From: Batillaria attramentaria
Taxonomy: Eukaryota > Mollusca > Gastropoda > Batillariidae
Direction: 5' to 3'
Assembly: GCA_018292915.2 (NCBI GenBank)
Contig: JACVVK020000228.1
Location: 222,001 to 286,000, forward strand
DNA: 64,000 bases
This document shows, in pieces, positions 54,123-64,000 of this stretch. How positions within the stretch are numbered: the stretch's first letter is position 1; each line of letters starts with the position of its first letter. Made by a program: the position numbers and the translations under genes. The notes under the pieces were generated by a model. It was not told the DNA's origin. It saw only the letters and a program-made list of their open reading frames with translations, and made no database searches.

Positions 54123-54417
54123 GACTTCTCCTGCTGGATCTCTGGGCGCCTTACAATAGCAGGATACCATTACGTACACATTACATACACATTAAATACA
54201 CATTACATACACACACACTCATAATACATCTTTACATGACATCATGATGATGACAGTGATGGTGGAACAGTAAAGCTGAAAATCCATATGTCCGGTTGCG
54301 GTGCGGCAGCGGCACGGCATGTGCGTTTTCGCATCCGGAAAACGCAATGTTTGAATCCATATATACGGTACGACAACGGCACTTTTCCGCCTTTTTGTTT
54401 TGAGACAGCATAGCAAA
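54123..54417. other. Short flank and presumed 5' part of a Harbinger element
   Basis: (ACATT)n-like steps at 54170-54215 are followed by a sequence with GTGCGTTTTCGCATCCGG and TTTGAATCCATAT repeated, possibly the element's terminal region. No gene. Confidence 0.4.
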
Positions 54418-54690
54418 ATGGCACCTGTCCATTCCCAAGTCGCGAGGTTGATCAAAGAAGAAAGGCTTGTACTTTTAATCTTGCTGTTAGTAAAGAAAAG
54501 AAAGAGCAAATCAAAAAGCCGTCATCGAATTTGGATACATCCTATTCTGAGACAGCGACGATCGTATGGTGCGTTTTTCCATCTTGTAAGAGAGCTTCAG
54601 ATAACCGGAGAGAAGTTTCAACAATATTTTCGACTTTCCCGATAGCAGTTTGCCCAGGTCCTGCATTCTGGCGCGAAAAAAAAAAGTGCC
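54418..54690 (+). pseudogene. PIF/Harbinger transposase, N-terminal fragment
   Basis: From ATG 54418 (MAPVHSQVARL) the frame reads HRIWIHPILRQRRSYGAF, then HLVRELQITGEKFQQYFRL. This is the region before the nuclease core in Harbinger transposases (HARBI1-like: W-hydrophobic-HP, GxFxxLxxEL, YFR). A TAG replaces the next residue, QFAQVL follows, and the sequence ends at an A-run where the gypsy RT begins on the other strand. The nuclease domain is absent. Confidence 0.72.
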
Positions 54691-55215
54691 ACGCTCCCCT
54701 TTTTTGCCGCACGAGCGACTACCGACAAGAATGTCGTCAAAGAAATTTGTCGCGTCTTCTCCAAGTACTGATCTCATCATCCGCGCAAAAGTCATAGGTG
54801 CTGAAATCAACCCGAGCGGCATTCTGACCCACTGACACAAACCTAGCGGAGACTGGAACGCAGTTTTCGGGCGATCTTCTGGTTTCACTAGAATTTGCCA
54901 GTATTCTTTTGAAAGGTCAATCTTCGTCAAGAAGAGTTTGTCCGATAGTCGCGTGAAAATCTCCTCGACATCAGGGATCGGTTCCGCGTCAAAAACTGTG
55001 ACATTGTTCAGATTTCTGTAGTCTAAACAAAAACGCATCGTTCCATCTGGCTTTCGCACGATCACGATCGGTGAACAGTATGGTGAAGTCGACGGTTCGA
55101 TCACTCCAAGTGCCAACATATTTTTAACCTCTTCAATGATCGCTTGTTTAGATGCAAAAGGTAGCGGATATTGTTTTTGCCGGACTGGTTCATCAGTGGT
55201 AGTTTGATTTCATGA
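54690..55215 (-). pseudogene. Reverse transcriptase domain (truncated)
   Basis: Landmarks are FASKQAIIEEVKNMLALGVI, YCSPIVIVRKPDG, FCLDYRNLN, FLTKIDLSKEYWQI, MPLGLISAPMTF and the catalytic FFDDIL near 54750. The sequence stops about 15 residues later. YWQI and FxDD are characteristic of Ty3/gypsy RTs. It is continuous in spacing with the integrase C-terminus upstream. Confidence 0.86.
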
Positions 55216-55562
55216 ACAACTGAACTCTATAGTCACCTGGGTCTGCAGTGAACATTTCCTGAAAATCCTGAAAACCGCTTTCATCTCTGAGACTTGCTTC
55301 GGAGACAGAGTCTCATCGAACCGAATGTCGTTTATCGATTCTGTTTTGTCATGTGGAGGTGGACACAAAGTCGGACTTAGTGTGTCGTCATCGCATGTTT
55401 CGTCAGGTATCACTGCGATGTTAGCGCATGCTGTTTGAGTGGGCGACTCTGCTGTGTCTACGCGTGGTGCATGCGGTGTCGCGATGCTCTGCCATTCGTC
55501 ACCTAGAATCTGATCGAAAGGTATCGCTGTACCGACCGAACTGATTTGAGAGATCTTTCTCA

Positions 55563-56718
55563 CGGTTCCTTACGCTTTAGCATGTTCGCGTGGTAGACTT
55601 TCGATCCTTTTCCGATGTCAACTCGATAGTCATAACCACTAGTTCTGTGACTCTGAAAGGACCTGCCAATGCAAATCAAGCTTATTAGATGCGGTAGGGG
55701 ACATGACTAGAACTTCGTCACCGACATCAAACTTTCTGTCTCTGGCTTTTCTGTCATGATAGACTTTCTGTTTAATCCTAGCCTTGTCAACCTCATCATC
55801 AGCGAGTTGACACGTGTCTGCAATGATCGTTTTAAGATCAACTAGGTGCTGACACACTGTCTTTTCTTCATCAGATGACGATTTCTCTAGCATAGAGTCA
55901 GCTAGCAGATCCATCGGACCTCTTGGTCTTCTGCCAAACAAGAGCTCGAAAGGGGAGAAGCCCGTATTTCGTTTTGACTTTCTCGGCACGCAAACAATAG
56001 AGCTGGTATGTACCTGTGCCATTGGCGTGGCTGTTTCACCATGAGCTTTTTCAACATAGCTTTCAACGTTGCATGAAAACGTTCGACCATCCCGTTCGCT
56101 TGGGCATGATATGGTGAAGTGTGTACCCTTTGATAGACAGTAATCTACGGAACTCTGCCATCATCTCCGAAGTGAACTGAGAACCTCTGTGTGACAGAAT
56201 TTCTAAGGGGATTCCCAAACGTGCAAAAATCGAGAAAAGAGCTTCGACTACCGAGACTGTGTCGATGTTTCTCAGGGGGATTGCTTCCGGAAACCTAGTT
56301 GCTACGTCAATGAGTGTCAACAGGTATCTGTGTTTTTCCTCAGTCGGAGGGTTGATCGGACCAACTATGTCAATGGCTACTCGTTTGAACGGTTTCTGAA
56401 TGCGAGGCATGAACTCTAGTGGGATGGGAGGTGTTCTACTCCTATGCTCTGCCTTCTGACAAATGTCACACGTTGTACAAACACCTGGGCATCTCTTGTT
56501 AAGCCTGGCCAAAAGAATCGCTGCTGTATTTTGTTTACAGTACGCCTGATCCCACAGTGTCCTGCTAACAACCCGTCATGCGATGTTGTCAGTATTGTCT
56601 GTCTCAATGTCTTTGAGACTACAATCTGTGGCAGTGCCTCTCCACTACAATCTTTGGAAGATTTGTAGAAGTATCTTTTCAACACGCCTTCTTCAATGAC
56701 AAAGAGAAGGAATTGCAC
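55563..56718 (-). pseudogene. Integrase domain
   Basis: The HHCC zinc module is recognisable (HDGLLAGHCG, then CDICQ). The core has AIDIVGPI (first Asp), HRGSQFTSEMM where the second Asp is His, and a broken third part. GFSPFELLFGRRPRG and a GPF-type chromodomain-like end (VGDEVLVMSP, VYHANMLKRK) follow. Three frames are needed to read it all. Confidence 0.85.
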
Positions 56719-56864
56719 CTAGAGTTTTCTTCTCTCCTGTGCGTGTGAGTTCGAACAAAGGTTTCAGTGAGTCATCCTCGCGCTGAAACTTGCCAGATCA
56801 TCTTTTGTACTGACAATTGAGGGATAGGAGCTGCGAGAGGTTTTGGAGCCAACTTCTCTTTCTT

Positions 56865-57190
56865 TGCAATAGAGCGTGTCATAACTGCTGCACATTGCAC
56901 ATTTCCAACAATGCCGTTACCTGTGACGCACCCTCAACATTCCCTACGATCAGATGAACCACAGGATCGTCATACAACACTCAAGTGGTCCCTTGTAACA
57001 GTCAGTGTAAACGTCAACTAAGGCCAAAGGAAAACATCGGACTTTCCTCCGAAAGAAATGACCCACTGATCCCGACCTAAGTACTGGTGTGGCTGGACCA
57101 ATTCTTTGCGCACACCTGCTGTTGTAGCTCCTGTGTCACGAAGTACTGAACAGTTAAAGCCATTACAGTTTCCCTGCTCTAGTTTCACTT
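56865..57190 (-). pseudogene. Aspartic protease region
   Basis: CSVLRDTGATTAGVRKELV contains the DTGA active-site motif of retroelement proteases, followed by a diverged body. It sits between the zinc knuckle of gag and the integrase. Confidence 0.68.
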
Positions 57191-58550
57191 ACTCAAAAGG
57201 TCACAGCTGAACACAAAACTGACAAATTTGCGCTCTGTGCGTTTGAGTTTACTGGAGGGTAAAATGTCGTACTCGGACATTGTCTTTTAGTGTGTCCTTT
57301 TCCTTGACACTTGTAACATGTCAGTACGTTCGTACTGTGTCCGTCGGTTGTGTTCTGTTGCTGCTGTTGTCCGTAAGTCACGTGGTACTGTCCACGACCT
57401 CGAGAACCACGCGGCCCTTGACCTCTACGAGGGGTGTACGCGGCTCCCCGCTGACTCTGGTCATTAGAGAAACCACCTGAATCGCTTCCGCTATAGTTTC
57501 CACTCTGGTAACTACCGCGAAGTTTTGCGACTTGCCTCTTCCACCACGGTACCGACTGTTCCCGTGTTTCTTCTCATCTTTGAGTGGTGGGACGGCTACT
57601 GACGCAGCTAGACCCGCATCCGCTTTTCTCGCGAGGTTTTTGTTTGGTCGAGCTAGTCGGTAGCTATCGGCATGCTCAAGCAGCTGTTTCGATGTTTTCA
57701 AATTTCGCTCGCGCAAAAAGACTGCCAAATCTTGGAACGCTTTGCAAAATTTGCTCGCACAAAATCATGTCAAACAATGAATCATAATCATGAGCAATGT
57801 CAGACATTCAATCCACCGCTGTAGTAAGTGAGTCATCCGCGTACCGTACGACTTGAAAGACTCCTCAGCCTCTGGGCGACAAGATCTGAATTTCTCACGA
57901 AACCCTTCGGCGCTGCACTGAAATTTGGTGAGAAGGCATTGTTTCAGAACCTCGTACTCAACTTTGCCAGACGCACACAAACCATGATACAGACTGAGTG
58001 CTGTGCCTTCCAAAACTGCACATAGGAACACTGGCCATTTTTCTATGGGCCAATTCAAAGCCTCTGCATGAGTTTCAAAACGGTACAGAAATGCATCGAT
58101 AGAGTCTACACTTTCCTTAACATGGGCAATTTAGTAAAGCTGAATGGTTTAGAACTGCCATGATGACCACCACGGTTCGAAGCTTGAGTACTGAAATCAC
58201 CTGAGTCCTCAATTTCCTTAGCTCTAGTGCTTTAATGTCCAGTTCATGTTTCTTGAGCTCAGATTCCATCTTTTTTTCTTCAGCTAATCTCTTTGACTCT
58301 AGCTCCATCTTTTTTTTTCTTCACTCGCGGCTAATCTCTTTGACTCTAGTATTTGTAATTCTTTTCAACCTGTTTTTCTTTTTCCTTTTCTCTTTCCAAT
58401 GCTTGTCTTTCGTTTTCCTTTTCTCTTTCCAATGCTCTCTCATCTCTCTCAAGACATTTTTCAATGTACTTCTCTAGGTCCTGACCTGTAACCTAACTTT
58501 TGGCCTTGTGCCATGTACATGTCAAACTTTTCGACCTGTACGTCAGCCAT
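57190..58550 (-). pseudogene. Gag region with charged coiled-coil, capsid and zinc knuckle
   Basis: ATG at 58550 begins MADVQVEKFDMYMAQGQKLG. A long Glu/Arg/Lys-rich helix follows (EREKEK steps). A capsid-like part reads EKWPVFLCAVLEGTALSLY and FREKFRSCRPEAEESF. A Gly/Arg-rich part and one CCHC knuckle (CYKCQGKGHTKRQC, near 57320) come last. Several frame changes are needed. Confidence 0.75.
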
Positions 58551-58864
58551 GCTGACTGATAATGCAAATACCAGGTAGGATACAAATAAACAAAGTATCA
58601 CTGAGTGACAAAACAACTGCAGAGTAGACTAAAATCCATCAAATATCACTGAGTGACTATACAAATGCAGAGTAGAAAAATCAATTCACTTTTTACACAA
58701 TACAAAACTACACTTAGAGAATAAAAATACTAATCAGCCACAATGCGCACACACACAAGATAATTAAAATGAATAAGTAAATAAGTTTTGCTAAGTTTTT
58801 TCCTTCTTTCTACTTCAAAAAATATTTACCGCAAAATAATAATTAATCACTGTTTCTAAAATAT

Positions 58865-58915
<51 letters not shown>

Positions 58916-59320
58916 AAAAAATTCACTGGCTGTGACAATTTAAAACCTAAAAGGTCCCAGTGCTACATAAATCTACACAAAGGGAGTAAGGCGCTATAGA
59001 ATGGAAGAGAAAAAAAAGTAAGTAAGAGGACTAAGAGTAAGGAGTAAGAGGATAGTACAAACAGGCAGGAAAATAGACTCGGCCCTCGTGGAAGCGAACC
59101 TAGCACTTAAAAAAAATGCTTCCACCCCGCACACCTGGAGGCGGGAACTAACAACTAACAAACATTCAGACTGAAATTAATGAACGCAAAAGAATAGGCA
59201 GAGAAGAGAGAGTCTTTTTTTAAAGCAACTAAACAACTAATCCAAACATGAGGGGTTTTTTTTGTTTTGTTTTTTTCAAAAATGAACTGAAATGAAAGGG
59301 GACGTAAACGGGGTCACCAC
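58551..59320 (-). other. Retroelement leader with primer binding site
   Basis: Directly after the LTR, one base on, the minus strand reads TGGTGACCCCG (59309-59319), a good tRNA primer binding site. The leader then holds a (CA)n tract (58863-58913) and no gene. Confidence 0.7.
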
Positions 59321-60668
59321 TGTAACACAAGGCGGTCTCACACTTTCATTCCGCTTTCACATCACAGACATTCAGAAAGGCACGCATGCAAACGTCATTC
59401 ACTCCCTTTCATACACACAAGCAAATAATAATATTCTTTTGACTGAGACCTTTTATACACGAAAACAATCAGACAATCATACGAATTAAGTAGTTTTAAG
59501 GCTTAATCATTTCCACCGCTGATAAGCAGAAGCCTCCAATTTCACCAGCACCTCGGTTATTCTAAGGATATGTGCCTGGGTACAGAATGTACTACAACGC
59601 GGACAAAAGCCACTATACACAATTGGATGTGAAACGAATAACAAAGGGAAATAAACAAGATGAACTCAACAAGCTTGGTTGAAACGATGCTGTAGATTTG
59701 GTGAAGACTTGTCTTTGGATTGAAACTATGTACACGAGAGTCCAGACTATTCCTCTGGGAATTCTGGGGGATTCAAATCCTCATTCATCTTCTCCCTGGA
59801 ATGAGTGACTGGAAGCACTTCTTCTGGAAGTGACTTGAACAATGCTGGACCGCAGACACCTTCACAGATAATACGCCATCAGACTCAGGGATAGCTCCAC
59901 CTTGACACCCGCGCTCGACTGAATGGCTGCACGTGACCTCAAGGGAGACAAACACAGGTCGCTGGCTTCATGCTCCACAACGACGGGGCAGACAATAGTA
60001 GACAAACATGGTGTCGTGTACGCTGATCAGGCGGACATAATACTGTGCGGTCAGCTCACCGGGTCTCCGGCGTCGTTCCTGTACAATATTAACCCGTAAT
60101 TACTACCACTATCTCGGATAGTATTTCTTCTCCATAAACTAACTTTGATCCTGAACAAAGTTCCATTTCAACAACAATAACATCTGACATCGATCTCGCA
60201 AGTTCCGGTTATGAATTGAGATCAGAAATTATCAACAAATTCACCTTCCAGTTACCAAGTACCAATACAATATCAAACAGTTCAAACTTATATCCTCATC
60301 ATCAACCTCAAACCATATTCTCACAACTGATTCCTCACATGAATGAAGTTCAAAACATCCTACCAAAAATTTTCTCATTTAAATAACAATTTGAGAAGTC
60401 CAACATTCAGAACTAACTCAGGTATACATCATAATAGCATCAAGTTATCCATAGGGTTATCAAACAATCCACTTGGTCTTGAAATAGGCAAACAATATTC
60501 AAAAATCAAACATACCTGTAGCGCTATGGCATAGGGAACACAAAAGAAGCCGGGTGGGAAAAAACAAGACCTGTTCCCTCCACCGGTCAATAGTAGGACT
60601 GCGCACAATCCTTTGTCGCAATTGCTCACTTCGTAAGCTGACAACAACTCAGGTCTACTTGTGTTACA
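59321..60668 (-). mobile_element. 5' LTR of the gypsy element
   Basis: The 1348-bp repeat starts TGTAACACAAG and ends CTTGTGTTACA, an 11-bp perfect inverted terminus with TG...CA ends. It is placed immediately before the primer binding site. Without a second LTR its limits rest on these termini. Confidence 0.78.
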
Positions 60669-60889
60669 ACAGTCTCGCTTTTTGAGTAAACTCAGCGAAC
60701 ACTATAGCCCTGCTTAGGCATTTTTCCGCACGTGAAAACGTTAGATAGACTGGGATAAAATCCAGTACAGTACCACCTGTCTAAAACACTAGTTAACAGC
60801 TAGCACCACACATGAAAATACATTTTTGAAAACGGCAAACATATAATTAATGAAAACCCCATAAATGCAGTTTGTCACAGTTTTAGATT
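60669..60889. other. Short flank, nothing recognised
   Basis: Unassigned sequence between the LTR and the segmental duplication. Confidence 0.5.
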
Positions 60890-61184
60890 ACAAAATAACC
60901 CTGACTCTACTTCCCCCCCCCCCCCCCCCCTTTGTCTCTGAGTAACCCTGGCTCTACTCCCCCCCCCCCCTCCCCCTTTGTCTCTGAGTAACCCTGGCTC
61001 TACTCCGCCTCCCCGCCACCCCCCTCCAACCGATGAATCCACCCGTGCAATCCTCACGTCTTATCCTCGGGGGCTCGACTCAAGCTGCTTGTCCCCAGGC
61101 CTGCTGAACTCTTGCTTTGTTTATCATTTCACGGCCATTTCACGAACATTTTACTCATGTATACTGAGTAGGAGAAATAATTGC

Positions 61185-61550
61185 ATTGCATCGCATCGCA
61201 TAGTGTGGTGTCGTGTGTCGTATATCGCATCGTATCGTATCGTGTGGTATCATATCGTGTGGTATCGCATCGTGTGGTATCGTATCCTGTGGTATCGAAT
61301 CGTGTTGTGTCGCATCGTGTGGTATCGCATCGTGTGATATCGCATCGTGCGGTATCGTATCGTTTGATATCGAGAATTATCGTAGCGTGGGTAACATCGC
61401 ATCGTGTGGTATTGTACGGTCTGGTATCGTGTGGTATGGTATCGTGTAGTATTGCATCGTGTGGTATCGTATCGTGTGTATTGTATTGTATTGTATTGTA
61501 TTGTATTGTATTGTATTGTATTGTATTGTATTGTATTGTATTGTACCAAT
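61185..61550. repeat. Pentamer satellite, ending in (TATTG)n
   Basis: TATCG/CATCG/GTGTGG units as in copy 1, but the final pure run (61478-61545) is TATTG rather than TATCG. Confidence 0.9.
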
Positions 61551-61684
61551 TGTACGAATCCAAGAAGTCAAAATCCAAGTTTCCCTATAAATAGCACGGG
61601 AACTACTAAAGACAAGCACAACACAAGCGTCAACATACGGCCACTGGCAAACCAATCTGCCGGATATATTCATTTTTATCATAT

Positions 61685-62160
61685 CTACCGGCCTCCGTAG
61701 TGGAGTGGTTAGCACTTCGGACCATGGACCGGGAGACCCGGTTCGAGTCCCAGCCGAGGAAAGCGATTTTTCCTACCTATCGGCTCCTACTCTGATGGGG
61801 TGTACTATGGGCCCGATGGGGAGGCTGTTGCCACACAGCCGAGATTCACCCATTTCACGGGTGCGACTTTCGGGGTGCTTCACTTAGTATGACACGTCTT
61901 ATGATGTGGATGATTACACGGCCGGCACCGCGTTCCCGGGCCTGGTTAATGTCGGGATATTTATGACAGGAAGCGTGGAATGCGGCCCTGTCCCGCAGAC
62001 CCAAAGCACACGGACCTCCATAGCATCATCTTACCATCATCCTCATCTCAATCATCATGCATAATAAAAATTGCCCCAGCTTCCGAGCCCTCCGTGGATT
62101 CCACCCATTACCTGAGAGGAACACCACTGGAACTGGCAAAGAGTTGGGGCAGCAAAAAAC
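61685..62160 (+). mobile_element. SINE family B, full length
   Basis: Head CCGTAGTGGAGTGGTTAGC, B box GGTTCGAGTCCCAGCC and the full body to an A-rich (CAAA)n tail. It is the duplicated counterpart of 43958-44450. Confidence 0.86.
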
Positions 62161-62242
62161 AAACAAACAAACAAACAAAACAACAACACCAACAACAAAA
62201 CCAACAACAAAATATTCATCTTCAGTCGAAAGCAATACTTAC

Positions 62243-62353
62243 CCTCCACGCATGTTGTCGGAGCGTCAGGACACACGCACTTCACAGCGTTGCCAGGAGA
62301 CGGGACGCAGAAGTCACTACATCCACCATTGTTACTCCCGCATGCATTAGGGC
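62243..62353 (-). CDS. EGF-like exon, second copy
   Basis: The exon of 111 bases is phase 1-1 with the same splice sites as 44488-44598. It reads NACGSNNGGCSDFCVPSPGN, AVKCVCPD and TTCVEG, with three residue changes and an intact frame. It could splice in phase to the CUB exon at 51990 (G + CT = Ala). It may be part of the same gene, of an upstream tandem gene, or a non-functional duplicate. Confidence 0.75.
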
Positions 62354-62439
62354 CTGCAAAGTTGTACTGTTCATGAGAGGATATTTCATAAACACGCACA
62401 GGATGATGGTGAATCTTCGCCTTCCAGTAACACAGGGAA

Positions 62440-62600
62440 GCCGGGACAGCCGAGCGGAAAAGCACTGGACTTTCAATGCTCCGGTCGTGAGTTCGATTCC
62501 CGGCTGTGACCAAATATTTGTGCTGACCTTTTCCATGTTGCCCCGGCCCGTTTTTAATATTACCCATAATTATGTAGTGGAAAAACCCTTGAAATATCAC
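62440..62600 (+). mobile_element. SINE family A
   Basis: Head GGACAGCCGAGCGGAAAAGC, B box GTGAGTTCGATTCCCGGC. Counterpart of 44684-44830. Confidence 0.78.
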
Positions 62601-62896
62601 CTACCTTCCAGTAATATGTTTTGACAGAAATATAGGTTACAAGAGAAAGAGAGAGAGAGAGATGATGATGAAACGTTTTTTATTCGGGATAGAGCATTTA
62701 GGCATTGCTGCCTATCTTACATGCTGTCCTGCAGAGAGAGAGAGAGAGAGTTTTTATCGTGCAACCAATTTTGAAACTTCCCGTTTGCAAATTTAAATAA
62801 AATTGCAAAATTTCAAAATTCAACATTTAAACATATTCAAAAGTGGAACAGAGAGAGAGAGAGACCCCATGACGCAAGATCTGAAATGTCTGCTAC

Positions 62897-63021
62897 CTTT
62901 TTCCCAACCATCCTGTACGTAGAGATGAATGTCGTTCATTCTAATTCCCGCCGAACCGATGGTCTTTCCGCTTTGTCCGTCTGTACCCAGTCTGTGTATA
63001 GCACTGACGTTTGTTCGGGAT
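62897..63021 (-). CDS. Last YWTD propeller blade exon, second copy
   Basis: The exon of 125 bases has the boundaries and reading (VSAIHRLGTDGQSGKT, MNDIHLYVQDGW) of 45120-45244. It has no visible propeller exons upstream within the window; the region right of it is SINE. Those exons, if they exist, lie beyond 64 kb. Confidence 0.72.
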
Positions 63022-63339
63022 CTGAAGTGGACAGTTTACAACACGATGTCACTTAATTGGCTTAACCTCCTTTATGTTGTTTTCTCCAATCATGATAATA
63101 CTAATGATAAAAGAGTATTGTATGGAACCCAACACGCACGCTCACGTGAATCACACGCATTGGACATGAACACATTACATTATCGAGGAGCGAAGGGTCA
63201 GCTGAAATTTAATTAAGTTTCGGAATTTAGAACTGGTTTGAATTTCTTTCTTTCTTTCCAAAGCCAGAGAACCCGGAGACAACCCCCGACGATCGGTCCG
63301 AATGAACGGTGCCTACGCACAAGAAGGGGTGGGTGGATG

Positions 63340-63495
63340 TTTGACAGTTTGACGGTGGGTGGTTTAACGTCCTTTTTCACTACGTATGGGTGATAGCAAA
63401 GACGGGGCGTTCCTCGCCCCGATTGGGATTCGAACCTGTCCTCTCGTCTCGCAATGGTGACGAAGTCGCTTGACCACCACACCACCGACCGCCCC
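63340..63495 (-). mobile_element. SINE family C, head and body
   Basis: The minus-strand head GGTGGTGTGGTGGTCAAGCG and B box CAGGTTCGAATCCCAATCG are followed by GAGGAACGCCCCGTCTTTGC and AAAAGGACGTTAAACCACCC. The body continues to about 63090. Confidence 0.8.
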
Positions 63496-63659
63496 ACCTC
63501 AGTAGCATACTAACAGATGGTTGCTCCCCTTTGACTGGTAGAAACCCGTTTTGCTAGCGCACATTATGATGTCACGACTGAGAATTAACATGAGACGTAT
63601 TTGGTGTTGCTTATTCTGAAGCAGGCTTCTGAAATATTGTTTGTTTGTTTGTTTGCTTA

Positions 63660-63960
63660 TTTGTTTGGTTTTGCTGCCCCAATTTGCCAGCTCCAGTGGT
63701 ATTCCTCCCAGGTCATGGATGGAATCCACGGAGGGCTCGGAAGCTGGGGCAATTTTTATCATGCATGTTGATGGAGATGAGGATGATGGTAAGATGATGC
63801 TATGGAGGTCCGTGTGCTTTGGGACTGCGGGACAGGGCCGCATTCCACGCTTCCTGTCATAAATATCCCGACATTAACCAGGCCCGGGAACGCGGAGGGC
63901 TCGAAAGCTGGGGCAATTTTTATTATGTATGATGATGGAGATGAGGATTCTGGTAGAGCT
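63660..63960 (-). mobile_element. SINE family B 3' body, with partial tandem second copy
   Basis: Minus-strand matches to the family B body run from the CAAA tail side at 63662 to CCCGGGCCTGGTTAATG near 63885. The GGGCTCGAAAGCTGGGGC part then starts again at 63896. The window ends before the head. Confidence 0.75.
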
Positions 63961-64000
63961 TGTTCTACACGTTGCTAGAAGTCGCCCTATCCCTGTCCTG

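Larger units (their letters stand above)
54690..60668 (-). mobile_element. Ty3/gypsy-type LTR retrotransposon, Gmr1-like domain order, 3'-truncated
   Basis: On the minus strand the order is LTR, primer binding site, gag, protease, integrase, reverse transcriptase. The integrase lies upstream of the RT, the reverse of ordinary gypsy elements and like the described Gmr1-type group. The RT ends just after its catalytic motif; RNase H and the 3' LTR are missing, replaced by the Harbinger fragment. Frames are broken repeatedly, so it is dead. Confidence 0.83.
60890..63400. repeat. Segmental duplication, copy 2 (partner at 43140-45650)
   Basis: It carries the same order of satellite, SINE-B, EGF exon, SINE-A, (GA)n, propeller exon and SINE-C body as copy 1. 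An insertion of TTTTTTATTCGGGATAGAGC and flanking bases at about 62660-62735 distinguishes it. Confidence 0.85.

Overview
The window is animal nuclear DNA, most likely from a mollusc and plausibly a marine gastropod. The evidence is intron-containing genes with GT/AG splice sites, an expanded family of single-exon rhodopsin-like receptors, tRNA-headed SINEs, abundant (TG/CA)n and (CT/GA)n tracts, and very dense DNA transposons. There are no prokaryotic signals. The species assignment is inference.

Region 1 (1-29.4 kb, + strand) is a tandem cluster of one GPCR subfamily. It holds one intact gene (3594-4706), two nearly intact genes each with one frameshift in the third extracellular loop (20167-21307 and 28228-29384), and at least six broken pieces (2-127, 139-300, 17148-17452, 22244-24270 split by a LINE, 24751-25126, 25395-26025). 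Between them lie duplicated flanks linked to (TG)n/(CA)n tracts, a TA-flanked MITE with a recognisable empty site, a Tc1 transposase split by a solo-LTR-like insertion, and a TTAA-flanked element with internal duplications.

Region 2 (29.9-63 kb, - strand) carries exons that fit together, by splice phase, as one large cell-surface receptor. In the order of transcription they are: a last propeller blade and EGF (63.0-62.2 kb), a CUB domain in two exons (52.0-49.7 kb), a five-exon YWTD beta-propeller (49.0-45.1 kb), an EGF module (44.5 kb), seven alternating Ig exons of two types with Thr/Pro-rich linkers (43.1-34.0 kb), a transmembrane exon (30.7 kb), and a last exon with an NPYY motif and stop codon (29.9-30.0 kb). 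Nearly all modules are bounded by phase-1 introns. The 5' end of the gene is not identified. I do not recognise this domain combination as a named gene.

The introns of region 2 are full of mobile DNA: nested pogo-like elements, a mariner with intact ends, a CCGG-flanked MITE, a hAT-like element enclosing a GAA-rich minisatellite, a PIF/Harbinger fragment, a Ty3/gypsy element whose integrase precedes its reverse transcriptase, three SINE families, and a 2.5-kb segmental duplication that copied two receptor exons. Because the Ig array is itself tandemly duplicated, several insertions can be compared with empty paralogous sites inside this window.

Several coding frames are broken by single-base indels at short homopolymers. 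These may be assembly errors rather than true pseudogenes.
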